From Gammaproteobacteria bacterium (GTDB lineage: Bacteria; Pseudomonadota; Gammaproteobacteria; Pseudomonadales; Pseudomonadaceae): a DNA stretch of 40,658 nucleotides. The position numbers were made by a program, and so were the translations under genes. Under the pieces are notes generated by a model. That model was not told where the DNA came from. It did not search any database and was given only the letters and a program-made list of their open reading frames with translations. Position 1 is the stretch's first letter. Each line of letters opens with the position of its first letter. This document shows positions 25,109-33,818 of this stretch, piece after piece. The stretch covers positions 1-40,658 of the forward strand of contig JAHJYA010000061.1 of NCBI GenBank assembly GCA_018826895.1, read 5' to 3'.

Positions 25109-25512
25109 ATGATAAGGTTGTTGAACAGCAGGTCTTCGACCAGGGGCGCGCCTTCTTCCTGTACCAGCACATCCTGCACCTGCTTGAGTGCAGCCTGGCG
25201 CAGCGTCTCCTTGGCGTCAGCGGCGGCCATGGTCTCGTCGGTCTGCTGGGAAAACAGCATCACCAACTGATTGCGGATCAGCGGCTGGTGGTGCACCACC
25301 TTGGCCTCGGCCTCGGCGCCAGTGACACGCAATGAAACATCGGCCTTGAAGAACTTCAGTCGCGGCCCTGTTCCGAAATTGCCGACCAGGGCGGGGAACA
25401 AGCCGACGTAAGCGACAACGGTAGCAGGATCGGCCTTGGGCTCTTCCGACGAACTGGCCTGCGCGAATAACGGCAGGGTCATGAGCAACAGCGATGCGAT
25501 CCAGGTTTTCAA
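25102..25512 (-). CDS. Orphan FliL-like protein with signal peptide
   Basis: The 136-residue protein resembles the periplasmic domain of FliL, which supports the flagellar stator. The domain shows VAYVGLFPALVGNFG, LKFFKADVSLRVTG and a C-terminal KQVQDVLVQEEGAPLVEDLLF. The N-terminus is a cleavable-looking signal (KTWIASLLLMTLPLFAQASS), unlike the retained helix of classic FliL. I place the start at TTG 25512 because GGAGG lies seven bases upstream and the signal peptide begins there. The open frame to 25590 adds an unrelated stretch. No flagellar gene is nearby, so the role may be non-flagellar. Confidence 0.75.
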   Translation of the reverse strand: MKTWIASLLLMTLPLFAQASSSEEPKADPATVVAYVGLFPALVGNFGTGPRLKFFKADVSLRVTGAEAEAKVVHHQPLIRNQLVMLFSQQTDETMAAADAKETLRQAALKQVQDVLVQEEGAPLVEDLLFNNLIIQ

Positions 25513-25665
25513 GGGACTTCCTCCACAGATAGCCTCTAGCATAGCCACAGCGGCGCCCCATCCCAAGCCCCGTCGCTTATGCAGGCCCATCAGGGCCAGC
25601 CATGCTCGTTGACCGAGCGTCCCGGCGCCCTACACTGCCTCGACCATCCGCAGAGGAGTCGCCCG

Positions 25666-26643
25666 ATGAAAGCCGTGCTGTGCAAAGCCTTCGGCCCCGC
25701 CGAAACCCTGGTTCTGGAAGACATCGCCAGCCCCGAAGCGAAGAAGACCGAGATTCTGCTCGAGGTACATGCCGCGGGCGTCAACTTCCCGGATACGCTG
25801 ATCATCGAGGGCAAGTACCAGTTCAAGCCACCCTTCCCCTTCTCACCCGGCGGCGAAGCGGCTGGCGTGGTCACGGCAGTGGGCGAGAAGGTCAGCCACC
25901 TCAAGGTCGGTGACCGGGTCATGGCCCTGACCGGCTGGGGCAGCTTTGCCGAAGAAGTGGCAGTACCGGGCTACAACGCCATGCCAATCCCGCCGAGCAT
26001 GGACTTTGCCAGCGCTGCAGCCTTCGGTATGACCTACGGCACCTCCATGCATGCGCTCAAACAGCGCGCCAACCTGCAGCCTAGGGAAACCCTGCTGGTG
26101 CTTGGCGCCTCCGGCGGCGTCGGCCTGGCCGCGGTGGAAATCGGCAAGGCCATGGGCGCCAAGGTGATTGCCGCAGCGAGCAGTGCGGAAAAACTCGAAG
26201 TCGCGCGAGCAGCAGGCGCCGATGAGCTGATCAATTACAGCGAAAGCAACCTCAAGGACGAGGTCAAACGCCTCACCGGCGGCCAGGGCGCGGACGTGAT
26301 TTACGACCCGGTCGGTGGCGACCTGTTCGATGCCGCCATCCGCAGCATCGCCTGGAACGGTCGCCTGCTGGTGGTGGGTTTTGCCAGTGGGCGCATTCCC
26401 GAACTGCCAGTCAACCTGGCACTGCTCAAGGGCGCCGCCGTGGTCGGGGTGTTCTGGGGCGCCTTCGCCCAACGCCAGCCCGCCGATAACGGCGCCAACT
26501 TCCAACAGCTGTTTGCCTGGTATGCCGAGGGCAAGCTCAAGCCGCTGGTATCGCAGACCTTCCCGCTGGAACAGGCAGCCGAAGCGATCAATACCCTCGG
26601 CCAGCGCAAGGCTGTGGGCAAGGTGGTGGTGCAGGTGCGTTAA
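25666..26643 (+). CDS. NADPH:quinone oxidoreductase-like MDR protein
   Basis: The 325-residue protein belongs to the zinc-free quinone oxidoreductase branch of the medium-chain dehydrogenase superfamily. It has the GroES-like N-terminal half (HAAGVNFPDTLIIEGKYQ, GGEAAGVVTAVGEKV) and a Rossmann half with GASGGVGLAAVEIGKAMGA at about residues 147-165. The cysteine/histidine zinc ligands of alcohol dehydrogenases are absent. The substrate could be a quinone or an enone. ATG 25666 has GAGGAG at seven bases, and the longer frame from 25579 is not homologous. A repeat and a terminator follow. Confidence 0.9.
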   Translation: MKAVLCKAFGPAETLVLEDIASPEAKKTEILLEVHAAGVNFPDTLIIEGKYQFKPPFPFSPGGEAAGVVTAVGEKVSHLKVGDRVMALTGWGSFAEEVAVPGYNAMPIPPSMDFASAAAFGMTYGTSMHALKQRANLQPRETLLVLGASGGVGLAAVEIGKAMGAKVIAAASSAEKLEVARAAGADELINYSESNLKDEVKRLTGGQGADVIYDPVGGDLFDAAIRSIAWNGRLLVVGFASGRIPELPVNLALLKGAAVVGVFWGAFAQRQPADNGANFQQLFAWYAEGKLKPLVSQTFPLEQAAEAINTLGQRKAVGKVVVQVR

Positions 26644-26645
26644 AT

Positions 26646-26720
26646 GTAGGGTGGATGACGCTTTATTCATCCACCACTCACGCCCAAATGGGTGGATCGG
26701 TGAAGCGTGATCCACCCTAC
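26646..26720. repeat. Twin-hairpin GTAGGGTGGAT repeat
   Basis: Two 26-base hairpins of identical design, GGTGGAT-N12-ATCCACC, lie at 26650-26675 and 26691-26716. The whole element is also an inverted repeat. GTAGGGTGGATGACGCTTTA (26646-26665) pairs with the end 26701-26720 at 18 of 20 positions. It resembles dispersed REP/BIME-like repeats with TAGGGTGGA ends that I recall from pseudomonad genomes. It lies two bases after the quinone oxidoreductase stop. Confidence 0.85.
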
Positions 26721-26745
26721 GAAGCCGCCCAAAGCGGCTTCTTTC
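26721..26745 (+). terminator. Intrinsic terminator after the quinone oxidoreductase gene
   Basis: GAAGCCGC (26721-26728) and GCGGCTTC (26734-26741) form an 8-bp stem with a five-base loop, followed by a short T-rich tract. It directly follows the twin-hairpin repeat and just precedes the end of the convergent flavoprotein gene. Confidence 0.75.
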
Positions 26746-26747
26746 AT

Positions 26748-27716
26748 TCAGCCGCGCGGCGCGTAGGCGAATACGTCGGCGCGCATCTGGTGGGCATCCA
26801 TGCCGGCTTCGACCAACGCATCGAGCGTGGCATAGACCATCGCCGGTGAACCGCTGGCGTAGACGTGCAGCGCCTTGAGGTCGGCGAAGTCTTCGCGCAC
26901 CGCCTCGTGCAGCAGGCCGCAGCGGCCTTGCCAGCCACAGGCTTCACTGACCACTTGATGCAAGGTCAGGTTGGCCACGTGCTGCCAGTCGGCCCAGTGC
27001 GGCAATGCATAGAAGTCGTCCGCATGACGCGCCCCCCAATACAGGTGTACCGGGTGGGCGAAGCCGGCCGCGCGGCAATGCTCGATCAGGCTGTGCATCT
27101 GCGCCATGCCGGTGCCGGCGGCGATCAGCACCAACGGCCCATCGGGCAGCTCGGCCAGGTGGGTATCACCGAATGGCAGCTTCACGCGCACACTTGGCTG
27201 CTGCTGCAAACGCGCCACCAGCGCCTCCGTCACAGCATCACGCGCAAGGATATGCAATTCCAGATCACGCCCCTGATGCGGCGCCGAGGCCAGGGAAAAC
27301 GCTGCGTAGTCCTCCCCTTCACGCTGCAACAGCACGTATTGACCAGCGTGGTAACGCGGCAGTTTGCCAGCCGGCGCGCGCAGGCGCAGGCGGTAGACAT
27401 CGCCGCCCTGGGGCTCACAATCGACGACCTGACAGGCCAGCTCACGCACCGGTAGCTCGCCTGGCGCGAGCACGCCATCCCAATGCAGTACACAGTCTTC
27501 CAGCGGCTCGGCCAGGCATGTGAACAACTCGCCCTGTTCGATGACTTCGTCCGCCTGACGCACACGGCCCTCGACCAGCAAGGCGGCGCAGACATGGCAG
27601 TTGCCGTTGCGGCAGCTATGCGGGCAATCGAAGCCCAAACGTCGCACAGCATCAAGAATGCGCTCGCCGGGTAGCATTTCGAAGACTGCACCGGAAGGTT
27701 GCAGGGTGACTCTCAT
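26748..27716 (-). CDS. 2Fe-2S ferredoxin/FAD-NAD reductase
   Basis: The 322-residue protein fuses a plant-type ferredoxin domain (residues 1-90; cluster ligands in CPHSCRNGNCHVCAALL and a fourth Cys in LFTCLAEPL) to an FNR-type reductase. The FAD segment is YHAGQYVLLQREGEDYAAFS and the NAD segment is LVLIAAGTGMAQMHSLIEH. It would move electrons from NAD(P)H through FAD to the iron-sulfur cluster. The layout is like AscD or oxygenase reductases, with no oxygenase nearby. It lies just downstream of ubiD on the same strand, so a role in ubiquinone metabolism or flavin supply is conceivable but unproven. I use ATG 27716. A TTG at 27731 is possible. Confidence 0.88.
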   Translation of the reverse strand: MRVTLQPSGAVFEMLPGERILDAVRRLGFDCPHSCRNGNCHVCAALLVEGRVRQADEVIEQGELFTCLAEPLEDCVLHWDGVLAPGELPVRELACQVVDCEPQGGDVYRLRLRAPAGKLPRYHAGQYVLLQREGEDYAAFSLASAPHQGRDLELHILARDAVTEALVARLQQQPSVRVKLPFGDTHLAELPDGPLVLIAAGTGMAQMHSLIEHCRAAGFAHPVHLYWGARHADDFYALPHWADWQHVANLTLHQVVSEACGWQGRCGLLHEAVREDFADLKALHVYASGSPAMVYATLDALVEAGMDAHQMRADVFAYAPRG

Positions 27717-27769
27717 GGCATGTCTATCCAAAACAGGTTCGTGGCGGCGACCAGGTCGCCGGTGTGCCG

Positions 27770-29236
27770 TCAGTCGATGCCCAGCTCGGCCCAGAGCGCG
27801 TCGACGCGCTGCTTGACCGCCTCATCCTGGACGATCGCCCGGCCCCACTCGCGGGTGGTTTCACCCGGCCATTTGTGGGTTGCATCCAGGCCCATCTTCG
27901 AACCCAGCCCGGAAATCGGCGAGGCAAAGTCCAGGTAGTCGATCGGCGTGTTGTCGATCAGCACGGTGTCGCGCTTGGGGTCCATGCGCGTGGTGATGGC
28001 CCAGATCACGTCGTTCCAGTCGCGAGCATTGATGTCGTCATCGGTGACGATAACGAACTTGGTGTACATGAACTGTCGCAAAAACGACCAGACGCCGAGC
28101 ATCACGCGCTTGGCGTGGCCGGGGTACTGCTTCTTGATGGTGACCACCGCCAGGCGGTAGGAGCAGCCCTCGGGCGGCAGATAGAAGTCAGTGATTTCCG
28201 GAAACTGCTTCTGCAGGATCGGCACGAACACCTCATTCAGCGCCACGCCTAGGATCGCCGGCTCATCCGGCGGTCGGCCGGTGTAAGTGCTGTGGTAGAT
28301 CGGCTGGCGGCGGTGGGTGATGCGCTCGACGGTCATCACCGGGAAGCGGTCGACCTCGTTGTAGTAGCCAGTATGGTCGCCATAGGGGCCTTCATCGGCC
28401 ATCTCGCCAGGATGGATCACGCCCTCAAGCACGATCTCGGCACTGGCCGGCACCTGCAATTCACTGCCGCGGCACTTGATCAGCTCGGTGCGGTGACCGC
28501 GCAGCAAGCCGGCAAAGGCGTACTCGGACAAGGTATCGGGTACCGGTGTGACCGCGCCGAGGATGGTCGCTGGGTCGGCGCCCAGGGCGACGGCGACCGG
28601 GTACGGGCGATCCGGGTACTTCAGGCACCATTCACGGAAATCCAGGGCACCGCCGCGGTGGCTCAGCCAGCGCATGATCAGCTTGTTGCGACCGATCACC
28701 TGCTGACGGTAGATGCCGAGGTTCTGCCGCTCCTTGTTCGGCCCCTTGGTGACGGTCAGGCCCCAGGTGATCAGCGGGCCGACATCGCCCGGCCAGCAGG
28801 TCTGCACCGGTAGCATGCCGAGGTCGACATCCTCACCTTCGATTACCGCTTCCTGACAGGGTGCGTCCTTGACCACCTTGGGCGCCATGGCCAGGACCTT
28901 CTTGAAGATCGGTAATTTGCTCCAGGCATCCTTGAGGCCCTTGGGCGGCTCGGGCTCCTTGAGAAACGCCAGCAGCTTGCCAATTTCCCGCAGCTCGCTG
29001 ACCTCCTCCGCGCCCATCCCTAAGGCCACGCGCTTGGGCGTGCCGAACAGGTTGCCGAGCACCGGCATGCTGAAGCCAGTCGGGTTCTCAAAGAGCAACG
29101 CCGGGCCACCCTTGCGCAGGGTGCGGTCACAGATTTCGGTCATCTCCAGCACCGGCGATACCGGGGTCTGGATGCGCTTGAGTTCGCCGCGCTGTTCAAG
29201 GCCACGGATAAAGTCGCGCAGGTCGCGATACTGCAT
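27770..29236 (-). CDS. ubiD: 3-octaprenyl-4-hydroxybenzoate carboxy-lyase
   Basis: UbiD decarboxylates the prenylated 4-hydroxybenzoate intermediate of ubiquinone synthesis with a prenylated FMN cofactor made by UbiX. The 488-residue protein carries typical segments: [59 protein letters not shown] and [15 protein letters not shown]. The conserved Arg and Glu of the active site are in these last two. ATG 29236 gives the length and N-terminus expected from Pseudomonas. The frame is open to 29275. rho is upstream on the same strand, behind a terminator. Confidence 0.96.
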   Translation of the reverse strand: MQYRDLRDFIRGLEQRGELKRIQTPVSPVLEMTEICDRTLRKGGPALLFENPTGFSMPVLGNLFGTPKRVALGMGAEEVSELREIGKLLAFLKEPEPPKGLKDAWSKLPIFKKVLAMAPKVVKDAPCQEAVIEGEDVDLGMLPVQTCWPGDVGPLITWGLTVTKGPNKERQNLGIYRQQVIGRNKLIMRWLSHRGGALDFREWCLKYPDRPYPVAVALGADPATILGAVTPVPDTLSEYAFAGLLRGHRTELIKCRGSELQVPASAEIVLEGVIHPGEMADEGPYGDHTGYYNEVDRFPVMTVERITHRRQPIYHSTYTGRPPDEPAILGVALNEVFVPILQKQFPEITDFYLPPEGCSYRLAVVTIKKQYPGHAKRVMLGVWSFLRQFMYTKFVIVTDDDINARDWNDVIWAITTRMDPKRDTVLIDNTPIDYLDFASPISGLGSKMGLDATHKWPGETTREWGRAIVQDEAVKQRVDALWAELGID

Positions 29237-29327
29237 TGCAAGGTGCCTCATGTGGGGCAAAGCGGGGAACGGCAAAGTTTAGCGCCGAAGTCGGTCTTTC
29301 AGAAGGCCGCGCAATGCGCAGACGCAC

Positions 29328-29351
29328 AAAAGCCGGGTTTCCCCGGCTTTT
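29328..29351. terminator. Intrinsic terminator of rho
   Basis: AAAAGCCGGG (29328-29337) and CCCGGCTTTT (29342-29351) form a stem with a four-base loop. The A-run on the left gives a T-run on the minus strand, so it ends rho transcripts before ubiD. Confidence 0.85.
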
Positions 29352-29408
29352 GCAGACCATCAGGCAAGCATGGCGGCGACTACGGCATAGCGCCGCATTT
29401 AGCGCGTG

Positions 29409-30668
29409 TTACTTGCGCTTCATCGACATAAAGAACTCGTCGTTGGTCTTGGTCGCCTTGAGCTTGTCGATGAGGAACTCGATGGCGGCGATTTCGTCCA
29501 TCGGGTGCAGCAGCTTGCGCAGAATCCACATGCGCTGCAGCTCGTCTTCGGCGGTCAGCAACTCTTCGCGGCGGGTGCCGGAGCGGTTGATGTTGATCGC
29601 CGGGAACACGCGCTTCTCGGCGATACGACGGTCCAGAGGCAGTTCCATGTTGCCGGTGCCCTTGAATTCTTCGTAGATCACTTCGTCCATCTTCGAGCCG
29701 GTTTCCACCAGCGCGGTGGCGATGATGGTCAGCGAACCGCCTTCCTCGATGTTGCGCGCCGCACCGAAGAAGCGTTTCGGCTTCTCCAGGGCGTGGGCGT
29801 CGACACCACCGGTGAGTACCTTGCCGGAGCTCGGGATCACGGTGTTGTAGGCACGCGCCAGACGGGTGATGGAGTCGAGCAGGATGACCACGTCCTTCTT
29901 GTGCTCTACCAGGCGCTTGGCCTTCTCGATGACCATCTCGGCCACTTGCACGTGACGGGTCGGCGGTTCATCGAACGTCGAGGCGACCACTTCGCCGCGC
30001 ACGGTGCGCTGCATTTCGGTCACTTCTTCCGGGCGCTCGTCGATCAGCAGCACGATCAGGTGGCACTCGGGGTTATTGCGCGTGATGTTGGCCGCGATGT
30101 TCTGCAGCATGATGGTCTTACCGGCTTTCGGCGGTGCGACTATCAGGCCACGCTGGCCCTTGCCGATCGGGGCGCAGAGGTCGATCACACGACCGGTGAT
30201 GTCTTCGGTGGAGCCGTTGCCGGCTTCCATGACCAGACGCTTGGTCGGGAACAGCGGCGTCAGGTTCTCGAAGAGAATCTTGTTCTTGGCGTTTTCCGGG
30301 CGGTCGTAGTTGATGGTGTCAACTTTGAGCAGCGCGAAGTACCGCTCGCCTTCCTTCGGCGGACGGATCTTGCCGACGATGGTGTCGCCCGTGCGCAGGT
30401 TGAAGCGGCGGATCTGGCTGGGCGAGACGTAGATATCGTCGGGGCCGGCCAGGTACGAGGCATCCGCAGAGCGGAGGAAGCCGAAACCGTCCTGGAGAAT
30501 CTCCAGCACGCCATCACCGGAGATTTCCTCACCGCTTTTAGCGTGTTTTTTCAACAGCGAGAAAATCACGTCCTGCTTGCGCGAACGGGCCATGTTCTCG
30601 ATGCCCATTTGTTCGGCCATTTCTAGCAGTTCGGTGATCGGCTTTTGCTTGAGTTCGGTCAGATTCAT
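29409..30668 (-). CDS. rho: Transcription termination factor Rho
   Basis: Rho is the hexameric RNA helicase that ends transcription at rut sites. The 419-residue protein starts [20 protein letters not shown]. It has the OB-fold RNA-binding domain near residues 50-125 ([20 protein letters not shown]), Walker A in [17 protein letters not shown] and Walker B in [17 protein letters not shown] choose ATG 30668 because the 466-residue frame adds a stretch absent from Rho proteins. There is no clear Shine-Dalgarno sequence. The roughly 200-base leader up to the trxA terminator may hold autoregulatory sites. Confidence 0.97.
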   Translation of the reverse strand: MNLTELKQKPITELLEMAEQMGIENMARSRKQDVIFSLLKKHAKSGEEISGDGVLEILQDGFGFLRSADASYLAGPDDIYVSPSQIRRFNLRTGDTIVGKIRPPKEGERYFALLKVDTINYDRPENAKNKILFENLTPLFPTKRLVMEAGNGSTEDITGRVIDLCAPIGKGQRGLIVAPPKAGKTIMLQNIAANITRNNPECHLIVLLIDERPEEVTEMQRTVRGEVVASTFDEPPTRHVQVAEMVIEKAKRLVEHKKDVVILLDSITRLARAYNTVIPSSGKVLTGGVDAHALEKPKRFFGAARNIEEGGSLTIIATALVETGSKMDEVIYEEFKGTGNMELPLDRRIAEKRVFPAININRSGTRREELLTAEDELQRMWILRKLLHPMDEIAAIEFLIDKLKATKTNDEFFMSMKRK

Positions 30669-30757
30669 AGGAATGACGTAATCATTGTAGGAGGGGAAAT
30701 AAGCTATGCGCTTGGGAGGCCGCGCCGCGGAGAGGCGACTGGATCGCCTGCTTGTGT

Positions 30758-30772
30758 ATCGAATTATTCGAT
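30758..30772. promoter_or_regulatory. Perfect short palindrome in the rho leader
   Basis: ATCGAAT, one central T, then ATTCGAT forms a perfect 7+1+7 palindrome about 90 bases before the rho start. It is AT-richer than its surroundings. It could be a protein-binding site or part of the rho promoter region. No binding protein is suggested by the sequence. Confidence 0.35.
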
Positions 30773-30870
30773 CGGGAAGGCGTCGGCGACGGCTTGCAGG
30801 GGGCTGCATAGGAAATGCAGCGAGGCCGAATGTAACACCGGCCAGACGAGGCCGTCCAGACGTATAACCG

Positions 30871-30900
30871 AAAAAAACCCCGCATTTGGCGGGGGTTTTT
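30871..30900 (-). terminator. Intrinsic terminator of trxA
   Basis: ACCCCGC and GCGGGGGT form a stem around ATTTG, flanked by seven A on the left and five T on the right. It terminates trxA on the minus strand and separates it from rho. Confidence 0.85.
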
Positions 30901-30913
30901 CGTGGAACATCGC

Positions 30914-31240
30914 TTAGATGTTGCTGTCGAGGAACGCCGCCAGTTGCGACTTGGACAGCGCACCGACCTTGGTGGCCTCGACATTACCGTTCTTGAACAG
31001 CATCAGGGTCGGGATACCGCGCACGCCGTACTTCGGCGGGGTGTCCTGGTTTTCATCGATATTCAGTTTGCAGACTTTCAACTTGCCTTGGTAGGTCTGG
31101 GCAATCTCGTCGAGCACCGGTGCAATCATCTTGCACGGGCCGCACCACTCAGCCCAATAATCAACCAGAACCGGGCCGTCGGCCTGGATGACATCCTGGT
31201 CGAAGCTGGCATCGCTGACGTTGGTGATGAATTCACTCAT
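30914..31240 (-). CDS. trxA: Thioredoxin 1
   Basis: The 108-residue protein is the general cytoplasmic disulfide reductase. The active site WCGPCK places the redox cysteines at 33 and 36. The cis-proline loop is [11 protein letters not shown], and the buried Asp is in VLVDYWAEW. Length and composition are standard. A TATGAT sequence in the 119 bases upstream may be its -10. trxA upstream of rho on the same strand is the usual gammaproteobacterial arrangement. Confidence 0.97.
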   Translation of the reverse strand: MSEFITNVSDASFDQDVIQADGPVLVDYWAEWCGPCKMIAPVLDEIAQTYQGKLKVCKLNIDENQDTPPKYGVRGIPTLMLFKNGNVEATKVGALSKSQLAAFLDSNI

Positions 31241-31359
31241 GGAAGTCTCCGCAGGTTCGCAAGCAAAAAGTGACCGACATCATAGCTCGGCTTTTCTGTC
31301 ACAGGAAGGCGGTGTCGATTGAGCTTAACTATCAGACGATAGTCAGGCCCACCAGCGCC

Positions 31360-32061
31360 TCAGCTGCCCAGCGTGACAAAGGCGATGCCGGTCCGCAAGG
31401 CTGCCGCGCGAATATGCTGTTGCATGGCCTTCTGCGCCGGTCCCGCGGCATGCCGGCCAAGGGCCGCAAGGATCTTGCGGTGTTCCTGCCAGGTTTCCAT
31501 TGCCCGCTCCGGGCGAATGAACGGCAACTTCTGGCTCTCCAGGAAAATCGCCGCACTGGAGGTGACGATGCCGCTCATCGCCTGGTTGCCGCTGGCCTGG
31601 AGAATGCGCCGGTGAAAATCGAAATCCAGTTGCGAGGCGCGCTCGAAGTCGGCGGCGCGCAGTTCCTGGCGCATCTGCTCGACATTGTCCTGCAGTGCAT
31701 CCAGGTCTTCAGCGGTCAGGGTCGCCGCGGCCAGGCCGCAGGCAAAACCCTCCAGAGCAAAGCGCAGTTGAAAGGTGTCAGCCGCACTGACCTGGGCAGC
31801 GAAGGGCCAGGCGAACGCGCCGTTCGTGGGTGCCGGCGGCTCGCGCACGAATACTCCCTTGCCCGGCTGCACACTGACCCGCCCCAAGGCACTCAGCGTA
31901 GACAGCGCTTCGCGCAGCGACGCGCGGCTGACGCCCAACTGTTCGGCCAGATCCCGTTGCGAAGGCAAGGCATCGCCGGGCCGATAGCCTGCCGTGTCTA
32001 TCAACTGGCGAATCGCCTGGACGGCATATTCGGGTACCGCACGGGAGGGAGTGTCATGCAT
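31360..32061 (-). CDS. GntR-family regulator with FCD ligand domain
   Basis: The 233-residue protein has an N-terminal winged helix-turn-helix (YRPGDALPSQRDLAEQLGVS, RASLREALSTLSALGRV) and a C-terminal FCD domain from about residue 90. The FCD metal/ligand site is suggested by the Asp and His of LDFDFHRRIL and by later His in EHRKIL and QQHIRAA. Such regulators usually repress a neighbouring catabolic or transport operon until a small carboxylate binds. It diverges from the ABC operon. I choose ATG 32061, and a GTG at 32064 is equally possible. A FadR-like palindrome overlaps the start, so it probably controls itself. Confidence 0.9.
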   Translation of the reverse strand: MHDTPSRAVPEYAVQAIRQLIDTAGYRPGDALPSQRDLAEQLGVSRASLREALSTLSALGRVSVQPGKGVFVREPPAPTNGAFAWPFAAQVSAADTFQLRFALEGFACGLAAATLTAEDLDALQDNVEQMRQELRAADFERASQLDFDFHRRILQASGNQAMSGIVTSSAAIFLESQKLPFIRPERAMETWQEHRKILAALGRHAAGPAQKAMQQHIRAAALRTGIAFVTLGS

Positions 32062-32078
32062 CACTGTTCAGGCCAGTC
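32062..32078. promoter_or_regulatory. Candidate GntR operator 1
   Basis: CACTGTTCAGGCCAGTC is an imperfect palindrome close to the FadR-type consensus AnCTGGTCnGACCAGnT. It overlaps the start codon region of the GntR gene, so binding there would block its own expression. Confidence 0.5.
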
Positions 32079-32209
32079 AGTCCGTAAGAACCTCCTTTGT
32101 AAGGCCTGAATGACCCTCCAGGCAAGCGCTGCACCCTCGCAGAACAGGCCCGCACGCCACCGCACCAACAAAGCGCACAGATCAGCCTGACCACCTAGTC
32201 AAGTTCACC

Positions 32210-32226
32210 AACTGTTCAGACCAGTA
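32210..32226. promoter_or_regulatory. Candidate GntR operator 2
   Basis: AACTGTTCAGACCAGTA matches the FadR-type 17-bp palindrome better than operator 1, with 6 of 8 paired positions around a central A. It shares 13 of 17 bases with operator 1 and lies 114 bases before the binding-protein gene, just upstream of a possible -10 (TGTAAT, 32233-32238). Confidence 0.6.
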
Positions 32227-32339
32227 AGACCTTGTAATTACTCGCAGACACCGATCAACGCCAGTAAATACGAGACTCTGGCATGGCAGATGCAATATCC
32301 CGAACAACGCATTCCGCATCTTTTGCTCAGGAGCTTGCC

Positions 32340-33125
32340 ATGACCCTCACCCCGCGCCGCCTGTTGACCGCCCTGTTTGCCAGCCTCGCCATCGGTGTCA
32401 GCCCGGCATTTGCCGACGGCCTTGCCGACATTACTGAACGCGGCGTTTTGAAGGTCGCCGTGCCCCAGGACTTCCCGCCGTTCGGCTCGGTCGGCCCGGA
32501 CATGAAACCCCGTGGGCTGGATATTGACGCAGCGCAACTGCTGGCCGACAAGCTGGCGGTGAAACTCGAGCTGACCCCAGTCAACAGCACCAACCGCATC
32601 CCCTTCCTCACCACCGGCAAGGTCGACCTGGTGATTTCCAGCCTGGGCAAGAACCCCGAGCGCGAAGCGGTGATCGACTTCTCCGCTGCCTACGCCCCCT
32701 TCTACTTGGGCGTGTTCGGCCCGGATGATGCCACGATCACCAGCCTGGATGACCTGGATGGCAAGACCATCAGCGTCACCCGTGGCTCCATCGAGGACAT
32801 CGAACTGAGCAAGGTCGCCCCCAAAGGCGCCACCCTCAAGCGCTTCGAGGACAACAACTCGACCATCGCCGCCTACCTCTCCAACCAGGTTGACCTGATC
32901 GCCAGCGGCAACGTGGTCATGGTGGCCATCGCCGAACGCAACCCCAAGCGCGTGCCGGTGATGAAGCTCAAGCTCAAGGACTCGCCGGTGTATGTCGGCG
33001 TGAACAAGAACGAAACCGCCCTGCTCGACAAGGTCAACGCCATCCTCGCTGCAGGCAAAGCCGACGGCAGCCTCAGCGCCATCAGCGAGAAGTGGCTGAA
33101 GCAACCGCTGCCGGCTGACCTGTAA
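32340..33125 (+). CDS. Polar-amino-acid-type ABC transporter, substrate-binding protein
   Basis: The 261-residue periplasmic protein belongs to the family 3 solute-binding proteins (amino acids, opines and related small acids). Its signal peptide runs to about residue 25 (ASLAIGVSPAFA, then DGLADI). The mature part has the usual start (RGVLKVAVPQDFPPFGSVGP), the ligand segment LTTGKVDLVISSLGKNPERE and the DLDGKTISVTRGS motif. ATG 32340 has AGGAG at six bases. The ligand is not readable. The adjacent AllA-like gene makes a ureide or purine-derived acid one candidate. It is the first gene of a five-gene operon facing away from the GntR gene. Confidence 0.92.
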   Translation: MTLTPRRLLTALFASLAIGVSPAFADGLADITERGVLKVAVPQDFPPFGSVGPDMKPRGLDIDAAQLLADKLAVKLELTPVNSTNRIPFLTTGKVDLVISSLGKNPEREAVIDFSAAYAPFYLGVFGPDDATITSLDDLDGKTISVTRGSIEDIELSKVAPKGATLKRFEDNNSTIAAYLSNQVDLIASGNVVMVAIAERNPKRVPVMKLKLKDSPVYVGVNKNETALLDKVNAILAAGKADGSLSAISEKWLKQPLPADL

Positions 33126-33152
33126 TCCCGTACTGCCAGGAGGCGCGTCACA

Positions 33153-33818
33153 ATGGCGTATCAGTTCGACTTCATCCCGGTTCTGCAGAACCTTGACCTG
33201 CTACTGCAGGGCGCCGGCTTCACGCTCGCCCTGACCGCCGTAGGCACCCTGCTCGGCGTGGGTCTGGGGATAATCGGTGCCGTGCTGCGCGCCTGGCGGA
33301 TCAAACCGTTCAACACCCTGTTCGGGGTCTATGTGGAGCTGATCCGCAACACGCCGTTCATCGTTCAGCTGTTCTTTATCTTCTTCGGCCTGCCCGCCCT
33401 GGGCGTGCGGCTGACGGAGTGGGAGGCCGCGGTCCTGGCCATGGTGATCAACCTGGGCGCCTACTCCACGGAAATCATCCGCGCCGGCATCCAGGCCATT
33501 CCCCATGGCCAATTGGAAGCCGCCGCGGCACTGGCCATGAGCCGGGTCGAGACGTTTCGCTATGTGGTCCTGCGTCCGGCTCTGGCCAAGGTCTGGCCGG
33601 CGCTGTCGAGCCAGATCATTATCGTCATGCTCGGCTCGGCCGTGTGTTCGCAGATCTCCACCGAAGAGCTGTCGTTTGCCGCCAACTTCATTCAGTCGCG
33701 CAACTTCCGCGCCTTTGAAACCTACCTGGTGACCACCCTCATCTATCTGGCCATGGCGATCCTGATTCGCCAGCTGCTGGCCTGGTTCGGTCGCCGCTTT
33801 ATCCAGGGAGCCCGCTGA
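33153..33818 (+). CDS. Polar-amino-acid-type ABC transporter, permease 1
   Basis: The 221-residue inner-membrane protein is a HisM/GlnP-type permease with about five membrane segments (TLALTAVGTLLGVGLGIIGA near the start). The family sequence FGVYVELIRNTPFIVQLFFI is present. The EAA loop reads EAAAALAMSRVETFRYVVLR and contacts the ATPase. AGGAGG precedes ATG 33153. Its TGA overlaps the ATG of permease 2 by one base, so the two subunits are coupled and probably form a heterodimer. Confidence 0.93.
   Translation: MAYQFDFIPVLQNLDLLLQGAGFTLALTAVGTLLGVGLGIIGAVLRAWRIKPFNTLFGVYVELIRNTPFIVQLFFIFFGLPALGVRLTEWEAAVLAMVINLGAYSTEIIRAGIQAIPHGQLEAAAALAMSRVETFRYVVLRPALAKVWPALSSQIIIVMLGSAVCSQISTEELSFAANFIQSRNFRAFETYLVTTLIYLAMAILIRQLLAWFGRRFIQGAR

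Noticed and set aside
31328..31343. Hairpin ACTATC-AGAC-GATAGT as terminator of the GntR gene
   Set aside because: The stem is only 6 bp, AT-rich and without a T-run, so it is too weak to call.
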